Assembly (NCBI RefSeq): GCF_004331345.1
Contig: NZ_SJJZ01000002.1
Coordinates: forward strand, 186,001-250,000
DNA length: 64,000 bases
Reading direction: 5' to 3'
DNA from: Kribbella soli
GTDB lineage: Bacteria; Actinomycetota; Actinomycetes; Propionibacteriales; Kribbellaceae
In this document: positions 24,612-32,287 of the stretch, piece by piece
Numbering within the stretch: the first letter of the stretch is position 1
How the letters are laid out: every line of letters starts with the position of its first letter
Notes under the pieces: generated by a model
Seen by the model: only the letters and a program-made list of their open reading frames with translations
Database searches by the model: none
Told to the model about the DNA's origin: nothing
Position numbers and translations under genes: made by a program

Positions 24612-25413
24612 CTAGTGCGGTGGTGAGGGAGTCGGAGTTCTCCTCGAGCCAGGTCTGCCGTGCGCGGATCTTGTCGCCGACTCCCTCGCTCCACATCCGT
24701 TGCCAGCCGCCGCCCAGGGTGTCGGCGCGGTACTTCATCGTGTGCCAGGCGCGCTCGTTCAAACCGATCGTGAGCTCCAGTGCGCGGGCGCGGTCGGCGG
24801 GGGAGAGGCCGTAGGCGTCGGCGAGGAGCCGGCAGCGGCGGGGACGGTCGAGGCCGCGGAACTCGGGGTCGAGATCGGCCTCGGCACCGAGCGGGGCCCA
24901 CCACAGCATCAGGTTCACGAACTCACGGGCCCGGCTCACCGGGCGGGCGAGATCGAAGTCGATCAGGGCGTACGCGCGGCCCTCGCGGAAGACCACGTTC
25001 TCCGGCGTGACGTCCTGATGGCCGACCAGCTCCGGCGGATCGTTCAGGTCCGGCAGACCGGGCGGCTCGATCGGCGCGGGCAGGTTCTCCGGGATGCCGA
25101 ATCCCTCGACCGCGTCGTCGTACGCACGCAGCAGCCGCGCGACCGAGACCATCCGCTCCTCGTCCGCGATCCACGGCGGCCGCGGGCGGCCCGCGACCTC
25201 GCCCTCGACGTACGTGAGCGCCTGGCGGCCGGCCGAGTCGATGCCGAGGAAACGCGGTGCGCCGTCGAACCCGACCTTCTCCAGGTGCAGCAGGACGTCC
25301 TGAACGAGTTCGGCGCGTTCGCCGGGCGGGCGCCGTACCGTGTCGCCGACGCGCACCAGGCCCTCGGTCACGTCGCCGCCGAGCAGCGGAATCTCTTCGC
25401 CGTCCTCGATCAC
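24604..25413 (-). CDS. Phosphotransferase (APH/choline-kinase-like)
   Basis: A 269-residue aminoglycoside-phosphotransferase-fold protein: VGHQDVTPENVVF carries the catalytic loop (HxDxxxxN) and ALIDFDLARP the metal-binding DFD. The N-terminal lobe is short, and Trp-rich LMLWWAPLG follows. Such genes are often of unknown substrate; resistance should not be assumed. The GTG start at 25413 has GAGG 5 bp upstream. It is divergent from the second MFS gene. Confidence 0.8.
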   Translation of the reverse strand: MIEDGEEIPLLGGDVTEGLVRVGDTVRRPPGERAELVQDVLLHLEKVGFDGAPRFLGIDSAGRQALTYVEGEVAGRPRPPWIADEERMVSVARLLRAYDDAVEGFGIPENLPAPIEPPGLPDLNDPPELVGHQDVTPENVVFREGRAYALIDFDLARPVSRAREFVNLMLWWAPLGAEADLDPEFRGLDRPRRCRLLADAYGLSPADRARALELTIGLNERAWHTMKYRADTLGGGWQRMWSEGVGDKIRARQTWLEENSDSLTTALVS

Positions 25414-25505
25414 TGAAGCCTCATTCCGCTGGATGAAACGTTTGTCTGCACAAAGAAGACGCGCACGGTAGCGTGCCACGATCCGCACCCGATCGGAGGC
25501 ACACA

Positions 25506-26819
25506 GTGACCGTCACCTCTGTGAAAGCTCCACCAGGAGCCAGCCGTACGAGGTACCTGATCCTAGGGCTCGCGTTCGTCGGGCTCTCACTGAATTACCT
25601 GGATCGCGCGAACCTCAGCGTCGCGCTGCCGTTCATCGAGGACGATCTGCACCTCGACCTGAGCAACGCCGAGAAGGGCTTGATCCTCGGTGCGTTCTTC
25701 TGGGCGTACGACGGGGCGATGCTCGCGGCGGGCTGGTTCGCCGACAAGGTGGGCTCGCGGAAGGCGTTCACGTTCGCCGCGCTGTGGTGGAGCGTCGTCA
25801 CCGCGCTGACGCCGCTGGCGCGTGGGTTCTGGTCGTTGTTCGCGTTCCGGTTCGCGCTCGGCGCGGGGGAGGCGCCGGCCTACCCGAGTGCGACCAAGGC
25901 CGCGTCGCGGTGGTTCCCGGCGCACGAGCGGGCGTTCGCGAGCGCGGTGATCGACTCGGGTTCGCGGGTCGGGACGGTGCTGTCGCTGCCGGTCGTGACC
26001 GGGCTGATCGCGTTGGTCAGCTGGCACTTCTCGTTCGTCGTCCTCGGCGTGCTCGGGATCATGCTCGCGGCGGTCTGGTACTGGTACTACCGCGATCCGA
26101 TGGAGCACAAGCACGCGAACGCCGAGGAGCGCGAGTACATCGCTTCGAACGGCGCGCGGCTCGACGAGAACGACTCCGAGGCCGCGGCGCAGGTGCGCTG
26201 GCGGGACCTGTTCCGCTACCGGACGATCCGCGGGATGATGCTCGGCTTCTTCTGCCTGAACTTCGTCATCTACTTCTTCCTCACCTGGTTCCCGTCGTAC
26301 CTGAAGGACGCCCGCGGGCTCAACCTGGCCGAGCTCGGGACGCTCGGCACACTGCCCGGTATCACCGCGATCGCCGGCGGATGGATCGCCGGCATCGTCG
26401 CCGACCGGCGGATCCGGGCCGGCACGGACGTGACGCGGGTACGGAAGACCGTGATGGTCGGCGGGCTGCTCGGCGGTGCGGCGATCGTGTTCGCGGCGCC
26501 GGCGAAGTCGGTGTACGTCGCGTTGCTGTTCCTGGCGATCTCGTACGCGAGCCTGGCGATCGCGGCGACGGGAATCTGGTCGTTGCCGGGTGACGTGGCG
26601 CCGTCGTCGCGGCATGTGGCGTCGATCGGGGGCATCCAGAACTTCGCGTCGAACATCGCGGGGATCATCAGCCCGTACGTCTTCGGCCTGCTGCTCGACA
26701 TCTACCACGGGTCGTACCTGCCGTCGTTCGCGCTCGCGGGAGTGGTGGCGGTGATCGGCGCGCTGACCTACGCGTTCGTGGTCGGGAAGGCCGAACCGCT
26801 GCCGGTCCGCGACAGCTAG
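25506..26819 (+). CDS. MFS transporter (anion:cation symporter/glucarate-type)
   Basis: A 437-residue 12-helix transporter: LILGLAFVGLSLNYLDRANLSVALPF, then GWFADKVGSRKAFTF (motif A) and RFALGAGEAPAYPSATKAAS, a pattern of the ACS subfamily importing sugar acids, phthalate-like or other organic anions. GTG 25506 is favoured because GGAGG lies 7 bp upstream. An inverted repeat TTTGT-CTGC-ACAAA at 25441-25454 in the divergent promoter gap could be an operator. No catabolic genes adjoin to name the substrate. Confidence 0.88.
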   Translation: MTVTSVKAPPGASRTRYLILGLAFVGLSLNYLDRANLSVALPFIEDDLHLDLSNAEKGLILGAFFWAYDGAMLAAGWFADKVGSRKAFTFAALWWSVVTALTPLARGFWSLFAFRFALGAGEAPAYPSATKAASRWFPAHERAFASAVIDSGSRVGTVLSLPVVTGLIALVSWHFSFVVLGVLGIMLAAVWYWYYRDPMEHKHANAEEREYIASNGARLDENDSEAAAQVRWRDLFRYRTIRGMMLGFFCLNFVIYFFLTWFPSYLKDARGLNLAELGTLGTLPGITAIAGGWIAGIVADRRIRAGTDVTRVRKTVMVGGLLGGAAIVFAAPAKSVYVALLFLAISYASLAIAATGIWSLPGDVAPSSRHVASIGGIQNFASNIAGIISPYVFGLLLDIYHGSYLPSFALAGVVAVIGALTYAFVVGKAEPLPVRDS

Positions 26820-26879
26820 GGTTTGCCAACCCGGCAACATTGTTTGCCGCATCGTGCCGGGTTCGCGCACCATCGGTTC

Positions 26880-27506
26880 ATGACCACCGAACAGCTCCCT
26901 GACGAGCACTGGAACGCGTTCTACACCGAGCACGAGCAGATCTGGAGCGGCAAGCCGAACGCCGCCTTCGTCGACGAGGTGTCCGGCCTGACGCCGGGCC
27001 GGGCGCTCGATCTCGGCTGCGGCGAAGGGGCCGACGCGATCTGGCTCGCGCGGAAGGGCTGGACGGTCACTGCGGTCGATATCTCGACGGTCGCGCTGGG
27101 TCGCGCAGTCGAGCATGCGAAAGCGGCCGGAGTCGGCGATCGGATCGATTGGCAGCAGCACGAGCTGGGGAAGTCGTTCCCGGACGGAGAGTTCGACCTG
27201 GTGTCCGCGCAGTTCCTGCACTCCAAGACCGAACTGCCGCGCGACGGGATCCTGCGTAGTGCAGCGGCGGCTGTCGCGCCAGGCGGCGTACTGCTGATCG
27301 AGGGCCACCTGGGCTTTCCGCCCGGCGAGCACAATCCGCATCCCGACATCCACTTCCCGGAGCCTGACGAGGTGATCGAGAGCCTGGGGTTGGCTGACGG
27401 TGAGTGGGAGACGCTGGTCAGCCGCGTGCACGACCGGGCGCAGGTGCTGCGCGACGGCGTACCGATCAACCGCCGCGACTGCACGGTCAAGCTGCGACGT
27501 CACTGA
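26880..27506 (+). CDS. Class I SAM-dependent methyltransferase
   Basis: A 208-residue methyltransferase. Motif I is RALDLGCGEGADAIWLARKG (about 41-60), motif II VTAVDISTVALGRA, followed by FDLVSAQFLH and APGGVLLIEGHLG. Homologous stand-alone enzymes are often annotated as thiol or tellurite-resistance type methyltransferases; the acceptor is unknown. The gene stands between the MFS transporter and PPK2 on the same strand. Confidence 0.88.
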   Translation: MTTEQLPDEHWNAFYTEHEQIWSGKPNAAFVDEVSGLTPGRALDLGCGEGADAIWLARKGWTVTAVDISTVALGRAVEHAKAAGVGDRIDWQQHELGKSFPDGEFDLVSAQFLHSKTELPRDGILRSAAAAVAPGGVLLIEGHLGFPPGEHNPHPDIHFPEPDEVIESLGLADGEWETLVSRVHDRAQVLRDGVPINRRDCTVKLRRH

Positions 27507-27550
27507 GCCTTGTTCACCTGGACGTCATCCTCGGGGTCGAGCCTGTGCAT

Positions 27551-28459
27551 ATGAACACGCCTGATCTGGTGCAAGAGCTCGGTTTCCGGGTGCTGGACGA
27601 GGAGGACGACGACCCGGTGCTGCTGCGGGCCGACGGTACGCCGGTGGATACCTGGCGCGAGGGCTATCCGTACGGCGAACGGCTCGCGCGGGAGATCTAC
27701 GACCGGGACAAGCGCCTGTTGCAGATCGAGCTGCTGAAACTGCAGTACTGGGTGAAGCGGTCGAAGCAGCGGCTGGTGATCGTGTTCGAGGGTCGTGACG
27801 CCGCCGGCAAGGGCGGGACGATCAAGCGGTTCATGGAGCATCTCAACCCGCGCGGGGCGCGCATCGTCGCGCTCGAGAAGCCGACGGACCGCGAGCAGAC
27901 CCAGTGGTACTTCCAGCGGTACGTCGCGCATCTGCCGGCGGCTGGTGAGATGGCGTTGTTCGACCGCTCCTGGTACAACCGCGCGTGCGTCGAGCACGTG
28001 ATGGGGTACTGCGACCAGGAGCAGTATGAGGAGTTCATGCGGCAGGCGCCGGAGTTCGAGCGGATGCTGGTGCGGTCCGGGATCCTGCTGGTGAAGCTGT
28101 GGTTCTCGGTGTCGCAGGCTGAACAGCAGACGCGGTTCACGATCCGGCAGATCGACCCGGTGCGGCAGTGGAAACTCTCACCGACCGACCTCGCGTCGCT
28201 CGACAAGTGGCAGGCGTACACCGAGGCCAAGGAGGCGATGTTCCACTACACGGACACACCCCACGCCCCCTGGACCGTTGTCAAAAGCAACGACAAGAAA
28301 CGCGCCCGCCTGGAAGCCATGCGCCACGTGCTCTCCCTCTACAACTACACCGACAAGGACGAGGATCTGGTAGGCCACCCAGATCCCAAGATCCTCGGCC
28401 CCGCGGCCCTTGTCCTGGAACACGGCGAGTCCGCTACTCGGACCTTTCCGGTTTTGTGA
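27551..28459 (+). CDS. ppk2: Polyphosphate kinase 2
   Basis: A 302-residue enzyme transferring phosphate between polyphosphate and nucleotides. Walker A is FEGRDAAGKGGTIKRF (about 79-94), Walker B LFDRSWYNRACVEHVMGYC (about 136-154), and the lid is RQIDPVRQWKLSPTD. One PPK2 domain is present, as in class I/II enzymes that make NDP or NTP. ATG 27551 fits the family N-terminus (MNTPDLVQELGFRVLDEEDD), although the ribosome site is weak. Confidence 0.93.
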   Translation: MNTPDLVQELGFRVLDEEDDDPVLLRADGTPVDTWREGYPYGERLAREIYDRDKRLLQIELLKLQYWVKRSKQRLVIVFEGRDAAGKGGTIKRFMEHLNPRGARIVALEKPTDREQTQWYFQRYVAHLPAAGEMALFDRSWYNRACVEHVMGYCDQEQYEEFMRQAPEFERMLVRSGILLVKLWFSVSQAEQQTRFTIRQIDPVRQWKLSPTDLASLDKWQAYTEAKEAMFHYTDTPHAPWTVVKSNDKKRARLEAMRHVLSLYNYTDKDEDLVGHPDPKILGPAALVLEHGESATRTFPVL

Positions 28460-28467
28460 ACCTCCAC

Positions 28468-28525
28468 GCAGGCAGAACCCAGGATCTAGCCGGTTAGACC
28501 GCCTCCCGGAGCGACTTCTGCCTGC
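28468..28525. terminator. Possible bidirectional terminator (long-loop hairpin)
   Basis: Ten-bp perfect arms GCAGGCAGAA (28468-28477) and TTCTGCCTGC (28516-28525) flank a 38-nt interior, between the convergent ends of ppk2 and the histidine kinase gene. Confidence 0.5.
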
Positions 28526-28537
28526 CTGGACGTCCAG

Positions 28538-30034
28538 CTATCCGCTCAGCGGGAGGTGGACGGTGAAGGTGGCGCCGTGGGGGTGGGTGTCCGTGGTGGT
28601 TACGTGGCCGTGGTGGGCGGCTACGAGGGCGGCGACTATGGAGAGGCCTAGGCCGGAGCCGCCGGTGGAGCGGGTTCGGGCGGTGTCCACTCGGTAGAAG
28701 CGTTCGAAGATGCGGGCCTTCTGTTCGTCGGTGAGGCCGGGGCCGGTGTCGCTGACTTCGAGGATGGCTTCGGAGCCGCGGGTGCCGACCGAAACGGTGA
28801 CGGGCGCGTCGACGGGGGTGTAGTGGAGGGCGTTGCTGACCAGGTTCCCGAGTACCTGCCGCAGACGTGCCTCGTCACCCGAGACGACTGGCGCCTCCGA
28901 ATCGGGCAGGATCGTCAGCGAGATATGGCGGTCGGGCTGCACGGCTTGCGCGTTGTGCAGTGCGTCGGCCGCGATCGGGAGCAGGTCGACGGACTCCGAG
29001 CGCAACGGACGCTGCTGGTCCAGTCGCGCGAGCAGCAACAGGTCGTCGACGAGCAGCCCCATCCGCTTGGCCTCGTCCTCGATCCGCCGCATCGTGTCGG
29101 CGTCGGTCACGTCACCCCGGTGCCGGGCCAGCTCCGCGAACCCCCGGATCGACGTCAACGGCGTACGCAGCTCGTGCGACGCGTCCGCCACGAAGCGCCG
29201 CATCCGGTCCTCGGACTGCCGAGCAGCCTCCTCCGACTGCTTCGCCGCATCCTCACTCCGCCGTGCCGCGAACTCCGACGCGGTGCGCTGCGCGAACGCG
29301 GTCTCGATCTGCCCGAGCATCTGGTTCAGCGCCAGCGACAACCGCCCGACCTCGGTCCGCGGGTCCCGCTGCGGTACCCGTCGACTCAGATCCCCACCGG
29401 CGATCGCGACCGCGGTGTGCTCGACATCCTCGAGCCCGCGCAGACTCCGCCGTACGACATAAGTCCCGAGGCCTGCCAGCAGCACCAGCAGGATCACCCC
29501 GGCCGCGGCCTGGATCCCGACGAGCCGCTGGATCGTGTGGTCCATGTCCTTGAGACTCTGCGCCACCATGACCGATCCGTCACCGTTGGCGTTCTCGACC
29601 GCAAGCACCCGCCACCGAGCACCACCGGAGACTGCATCCACCACGAACGGCCGCCCGTCGCGCGCACGGACCTGGTTGAGGTTCAGAACGGGCAGCTTCG
29701 GCAGCGGATCGGGATCGGCCAGCCGCGCACCGTACGCACCGTCGGCGCTACTCCCGTCCGCCTCGTTGAACTGCACGACGAAAGCACTCGGTAGCGGTCG
29801 GCGGTCCCCGAAGCCTCCCGGAGGCGGCGGACGCCGGTCCTTCCCGACGTGGGCGAGTTGCGAGGCCGTCTGCTGCAGCTGGTCGTCGACGCGGTCGATG
29901 AGGTAGCCGCGCATAATCGTGGTCGCCAGCACACCGGACGCGGCCAGCGCGAGCGCGACCAGCGCCAGCAGGACCACGACGATGGTGACGCGCAGCGGGT
30001 ACCGATCGGCGAACCGCCGGTGGTTCAGTTGCAT
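28538..30034 (-). CDS. Membrane sensor histidine kinase
   Basis: A 498-residue two-component sensor. TM1 is about 14-42, an extracytoplasmic region about 45-170 contains a Pro/Gly-rich stretch (DRRPPPPGGFGDRRPLP), TM2 is about 177-198, then HAMP. The linker before the H-box has a repeated RRSEDAAKQSEEAARQSED segment. The H-box is DASHELRTPLTSIRG (His about 287), and the ATPase boxes are LVSNALHYTP, EVSDTGPGL and GGSGLGLSIV. It shares one base with the regulator stop (TGATG at 30032-30036), so the pair is translationally coupled. Confidence 0.94.
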   Translation of the reverse strand: MQLNHRRFADRYPLRVTIVVVLLALVALALAASGVLATTIMRGYLIDRVDDQLQQTASQLAHVGKDRRPPPPGGFGDRRPLPSAFVVQFNEADGSSADGAYGARLADPDPLPKLPVLNLNQVRARDGRPFVVDAVSGGARWRVLAVENANGDGSVMVAQSLKDMDHTIQRLVGIQAAAGVILLVLLAGLGTYVVRRSLRGLEDVEHTAVAIAGGDLSRRVPQRDPRTEVGRLSLALNQMLGQIETAFAQRTASEFAARRSEDAAKQSEEAARQSEDRMRRFVADASHELRTPLTSIRGFAELARHRGDVTDADTMRRIEDEAKRMGLLVDDLLLLARLDQQRPLRSESVDLLPIAADALHNAQAVQPDRHISLTILPDSEAPVVSGDEARLRQVLGNLVSNALHYTPVDAPVTVSVGTRGSEAILEVSDTGPGLTDEQKARIFERFYRVDTARTRSTGGSGLGLSIVAALVAAHHGHVTTTDTHPHGATFTVHLPLSG

Positions 30035-30735
30035 CAGTTGGGGCCTCGCGGAGTACGCAGGACGTAGCCGACCCCGCGGACGGTGTGGAGCAGCTTCTGG
30101 TCGCCGGTGTCGACCTTACGGCGCAGGTAGGACATGTACGACTCGACCACGCCGGCGTCTCCGGCGAAGTCGTAGTTCCAGACCGCCGACAGGATCTGGC
30201 CCTTCGACATCACCCGCTCTGCGTTCTCCAGCAGGCACCGCAGCAGCTTGAATTCGGTCAGCGACAGCTGCACCGCCTGACCGGACTTGAAGACCTCGTA
30301 GCTGTCCTCGTTGAGTTCCAGGTCCGCATAGCGCAGTACGGCGGCCTCGGTCGTGGTCTGTTCGCGGTGACCGGAGCGGCGCAGCAGCGCGCGGACGCGG
30401 GCGACCAGCTCGTCGAGGCTGAACGGCTTGGTGACGTAGTCGTCGCCGCCGGTCTGCAGGCCGAGCACCTTGTCCTCGACCGCGTCCCGGGCGGTGAGGA
30501 ACAGCACCGGCACGTGCCGGTCCTCACCGCGCAACCGGCGTACGACCTCGAAACCGTCCAGTCCGGGCATCATCACGTCGAGCACGACCAGGTCCGGCTC
30601 CACGTCCCGCGCCTTGCGCAGCGCCTCGGCGCCGTGGGTCGCCGTGGTCACGTCGTACCCGGCGAAACGCAGACTCGCGGACAGGAGCTCGACGATGTTC
30701 GGCTCGTCGTCGACAACCAGCAGATGCGGACTCAT
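30034..30735 (-). CDS. OmpR-family response regulator
   Basis: A 233-residue regulator: receiver domain about 3-118 with VVDDEPN, phospho-acceptor Asp 53 in VVLDVMMPG, and Lys in VTKPFSLDELV; winged helix about 135-228 with LSLTEFKLLRCLLENAERVM and ESYMSYLRRKVD. ATG 30735 matches the family N-terminus (MSPHLLVVDDE). A 15-bp motif (CCTGGCAATCGCCTG at 30779-30793) upstream resembles motifs upstream of the DUF5666-like gene, suggesting autoregulation and a shared target. Confidence 0.95.
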   Translation of the reverse strand: MSPHLLVVDDEPNIVELLSASLRFAGYDVTTATHGAEALRKARDVEPDLVVLDVMMPGLDGFEVVRRLRGEDRHVPVLFLTARDAVEDKVLGLQTGGDDYVTKPFSLDELVARVRALLRRSGHREQTTTEAAVLRYADLELNEDSYEVFKSGQAVQLSLTEFKLLRCLLENAERVMSKGQILSAVWNYDFAGDAGVVESYMSYLRRKVDTGDQKLLHTVRGVGYVLRTPRGPN

Positions 30736-30778
30736 GGTCTCAGTGTGCAGGTGATTCCCATGTGAACCCTGGAAGGTT

Positions 30779-30793
30779 CCTGGCAATCGCCTG
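30779..30793 (-). promoter_or_regulatory. Shared motif upstream of the response regulator
   Basis: On the coding strand this reads CAGGCGATTGCCAGG, 44 bp before the regulator start. A near copy, CAGGTGATTGCCGGG, lies at 31466-31480 before the DUF5666-like gene, and ATTGCCAGG at 31732-31740 before the 18-codon ORF. It is a candidate binding site for the response regulator or part of a shared promoter. Confidence 0.45.
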
Positions 30794-30819
30794 TGAGTCG
30801 TCCGCGATCCCGAGCAGGC

Positions 30820-31362
30820 TCAGCGTGGACCGTGCTTGAACCCCCACTTCTGGCCGGCCGCGTCGCGGACGGTTCCGTCGTTCACCGAGCTGGCGGTCGC
30901 CTTGCCGTCGGTGACCACGGCCGTCACGGTCACGGTGTTCCCGGTTTTCACGTCGTCGATGCCGTCGCGGGCCGCGTTCACCAACGTGTCCTCGGTCAGC
31001 GTGTAGGTCCGGCTGTATCCGTCCGCGCTCTTCACGGTGATCGATTCCTTGCTGACCGCGGTGACCTCGCCGCGCTGGGTCGCGACGGTCTGGTACCCGC
31101 CGCCGTCCTTCGGTACGACGAATTCGCCGTGCAGCGCCCCGCCGAGCCCGAACTCGCCCCGCGGCCCGAATCCGCCCTTGCCCGGTCCACCAGGTTCCCC
31201 CGGCTTCTGCTGGCCCGGCGTCGACGGGCTCGAGGGGGAGGCCGACGGCGACGGCGTCGGGTCCGCGTTGCTCGTCGCCCAGGCGACCCCGCCGGCCGTG
31301 GTCGTCACGGCCACGGCGGCCACAGTGCCGAGCAGCCGCCATCGCTTCTGTGAGAGCTTCAT
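30820..31362 (-). CDS. Secreted DUF5666-like protein
   Basis: A 180-residue exported protein. The signal peptide is about 1-31 (KRWRLLGTVAAVAVTTTAGG). A Pro/Ser/Gly-rich linker follows (about 34-70), then a small beta domain (about 85-165: QRGEVTAVSKESITVKSADG, GNTVTVTAVVTDGKATA) like the DUF5666/OB-type domains of unknown role. A GGAAGG ribosome site stands 9 bp before ATG 31362. It lies 84 bp upstream of the two-component genes and shares a promoter motif with them, so it may be their target or an accessory sensor. Confidence 0.78.
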   Translation of the reverse strand: MKLSQKRWRLLGTVAAVAVTTTAGGVAWATSNADPTPSPSASPSSPSTPGQQKPGEPGGPGKGGFGPRGEFGLGGALHGEFVVPKDGGGYQTVATQRGEVTAVSKESITVKSADGYSRTYTLTEDTLVNAARDGIDDVKTGNTVTVTAVVTDGKATASSVNDGTVRDAAGQKWGFKHGPR

Positions 31363-31480
31363 CCTGCTGTGCCTTCCGTACTGCGTGCCGGGACGTCACC
31401 CGGCACTGTTCCCTCTCACGGTGGCGTGCAGAGCTTGGACGAACCTCCGCTGCGGATAAGAACAGCCCGGCAATCACCTG
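31363..31480 (-). promoter_or_regulatory. Duplicated leader, copy 1 (DUF5666-like gene)
   Basis: Counted from the gene outward: GGAAGG ribosome site, a perfect 8-bp hairpin GTGCCGGG/CCCGGCAC (31385-31392 and 31399-31406, 6-nt loop), a conserved block containing CGTCCAAG and GCGGAGG, and the ATTGCC motif at 31466-31480. The same order recurs at 31633-31740. Confidence 0.6.
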
Positions 31481-31520
31481 AGAAACGGTGGCGGGCGACG
31501 ATCCGTCCCGCCGCCTGACC

Positions 31521-31563
31521 TCTGAGGGGTCAACCCCCTACTCTCCGGGGTCGACCCCTCAGA
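31521..31563. terminator. Strong hairpin downstream of the 18-codon ORF
   Basis: Arms of 17 nt, TCTGAGGGGTCAACCCC (31521-31537) and GGGGTCGACCCCTCAGA (31547-31563), pair with one mismatch around a 9-nt loop. It lies 12 bp after the stop of the 18-codon ORF on the minus strand and before the promoter of the DUF5666-like gene, so it can act as a terminator or attenuator. Confidence 0.65.
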
Positions 31564-31575
31564 AGTTGCCGTCGA

Positions 31576-31632
31576 CTACTTCGTCGGCGTGGTGCTCGGC
31601 TGCTGGCCGTTGGGCTTCTGATGCAACGCCAT
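31576..31632 (-). CDS. 18-codon ORF behind a duplicated leader
   Basis: Encodes MALHQKPNGQQPSTTPTK, then TAG. Its ATG is preceded by the same GGAAGG site and hairpin leader as the DUF5666-like gene, at the same spacing. The Pro/Thr/Gln composition recalls the linker of that protein, so it may be a decayed copy, a leader peptide, or a translated stub of a small RNA. Expression is not shown by sequence alone. Confidence 0.35.
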   Translation of the reverse strand: MALHQKPNGQQPSTTPTK

Positions 31633-31740
31633 ACTGCAGTGCCTTCCGTTGCGTGCCGGGAGATGCCCGGCACTGGTCATTCCACCGTTCGTGGCAGACC
31701 TTGGACGGCCCTCCGCCGGGACTGGAAAGTCCCTGGCAAT
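31633..31740 (-). promoter_or_regulatory. Duplicated leader, copy 2
   Basis: Paralogue of the leader at 31363-31480. It has the hairpin GTGCCGGG/CCCGGCAC (31653-31660 and 31666-31673, 5-nt loop), the GTGCCTTCCG block at 31639-31648, the CTTGGACG block, and ATTGCCAGGGACTTTCCAG, which matches the response-regulator upstream region at 17 of 19 positions. Confidence 0.55.
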
Positions 31741-31759
31741 TCAGACAGCTTCAGACAGC

Positions 31760-32245
31760 TCAGACGATGAACAGCACTGCAGAGAGCCAGACGGCGGCGG
31801 CGAGCGAGGTGCCGACGAGCTCGATCAGGATGGAGACGCCGGTCTGGCGCAGCGCGTGCTTGGTCGAGGTCCACGCCGCGGCGTGGTCGCGCTGGCGCTG
31901 CAACTCGGACAGGTAGACGCCGATCGGGAAACCGACGAACATCCCGACCACCGGGATGACGAAGAACCCGACGATGCCGAGCAGGACCCCGACGATCATC
32001 GACCGCCGCGGTACGCCGGCCTCACGGAGCCGCCGCTCCGGTACGACGTACTTCACCACCTGACTCGCACCGATCAGGACCACCGCGATCGCGAACACCA
32101 CCCACCCGATCGCGCTGCGCTCGACGATCGCCCAGACCAGGATCGCGGCCAGACTGAGGATCGCCCCGGGCAGGATCGGTACGACGATGCCCACGATCCC
32201 GACGAAGATCGCGATCCCGACCAGTACGGTCACCCCTGTCTCCAT
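31760..32245 (-). CDS. DUF456-family membrane protein
   Basis: A 161-residue hydrophobic protein beginning METGVTVLVGIAIFVGIVGI. It has four to five membrane helices (about 5-45, 48-70, 88-115, 135-160), Gly-rich turns (PILPGAILSLAAIL), and a basic loop VPERRLREAGVPRRS, as in the DUF456 family of unknown function. ATG 32245 is chosen since the frame above it is antisense to the debranching enzyme. It is divergent from that gene, with a 42-bp gap. Confidence 0.82.
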   Translation of the reverse strand: METGVTVLVGIAIFVGIVGIVVPILPGAILSLAAILVWAIVERSAIGWVVFAIAVVLIGASQVVKYVVPERRLREAGVPRRSMIVGVLLGIVGFFVIPVVGMFVGFPIGVYLSELQRQRDHAAAWTSTKHALRQTGVSILIELVGTSLAAAVWLSAVLFIV

Positions 32246-32287
32246 ACCCACACTCTCTCGCACCGACCGACCTTTTAGGGTGGAGAC

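Noticed and set aside
24604-25413. Antibiotic-resistance phosphotransferase
   Set aside because: Only the general APH fold is visible; nothing supports a drug substrate.
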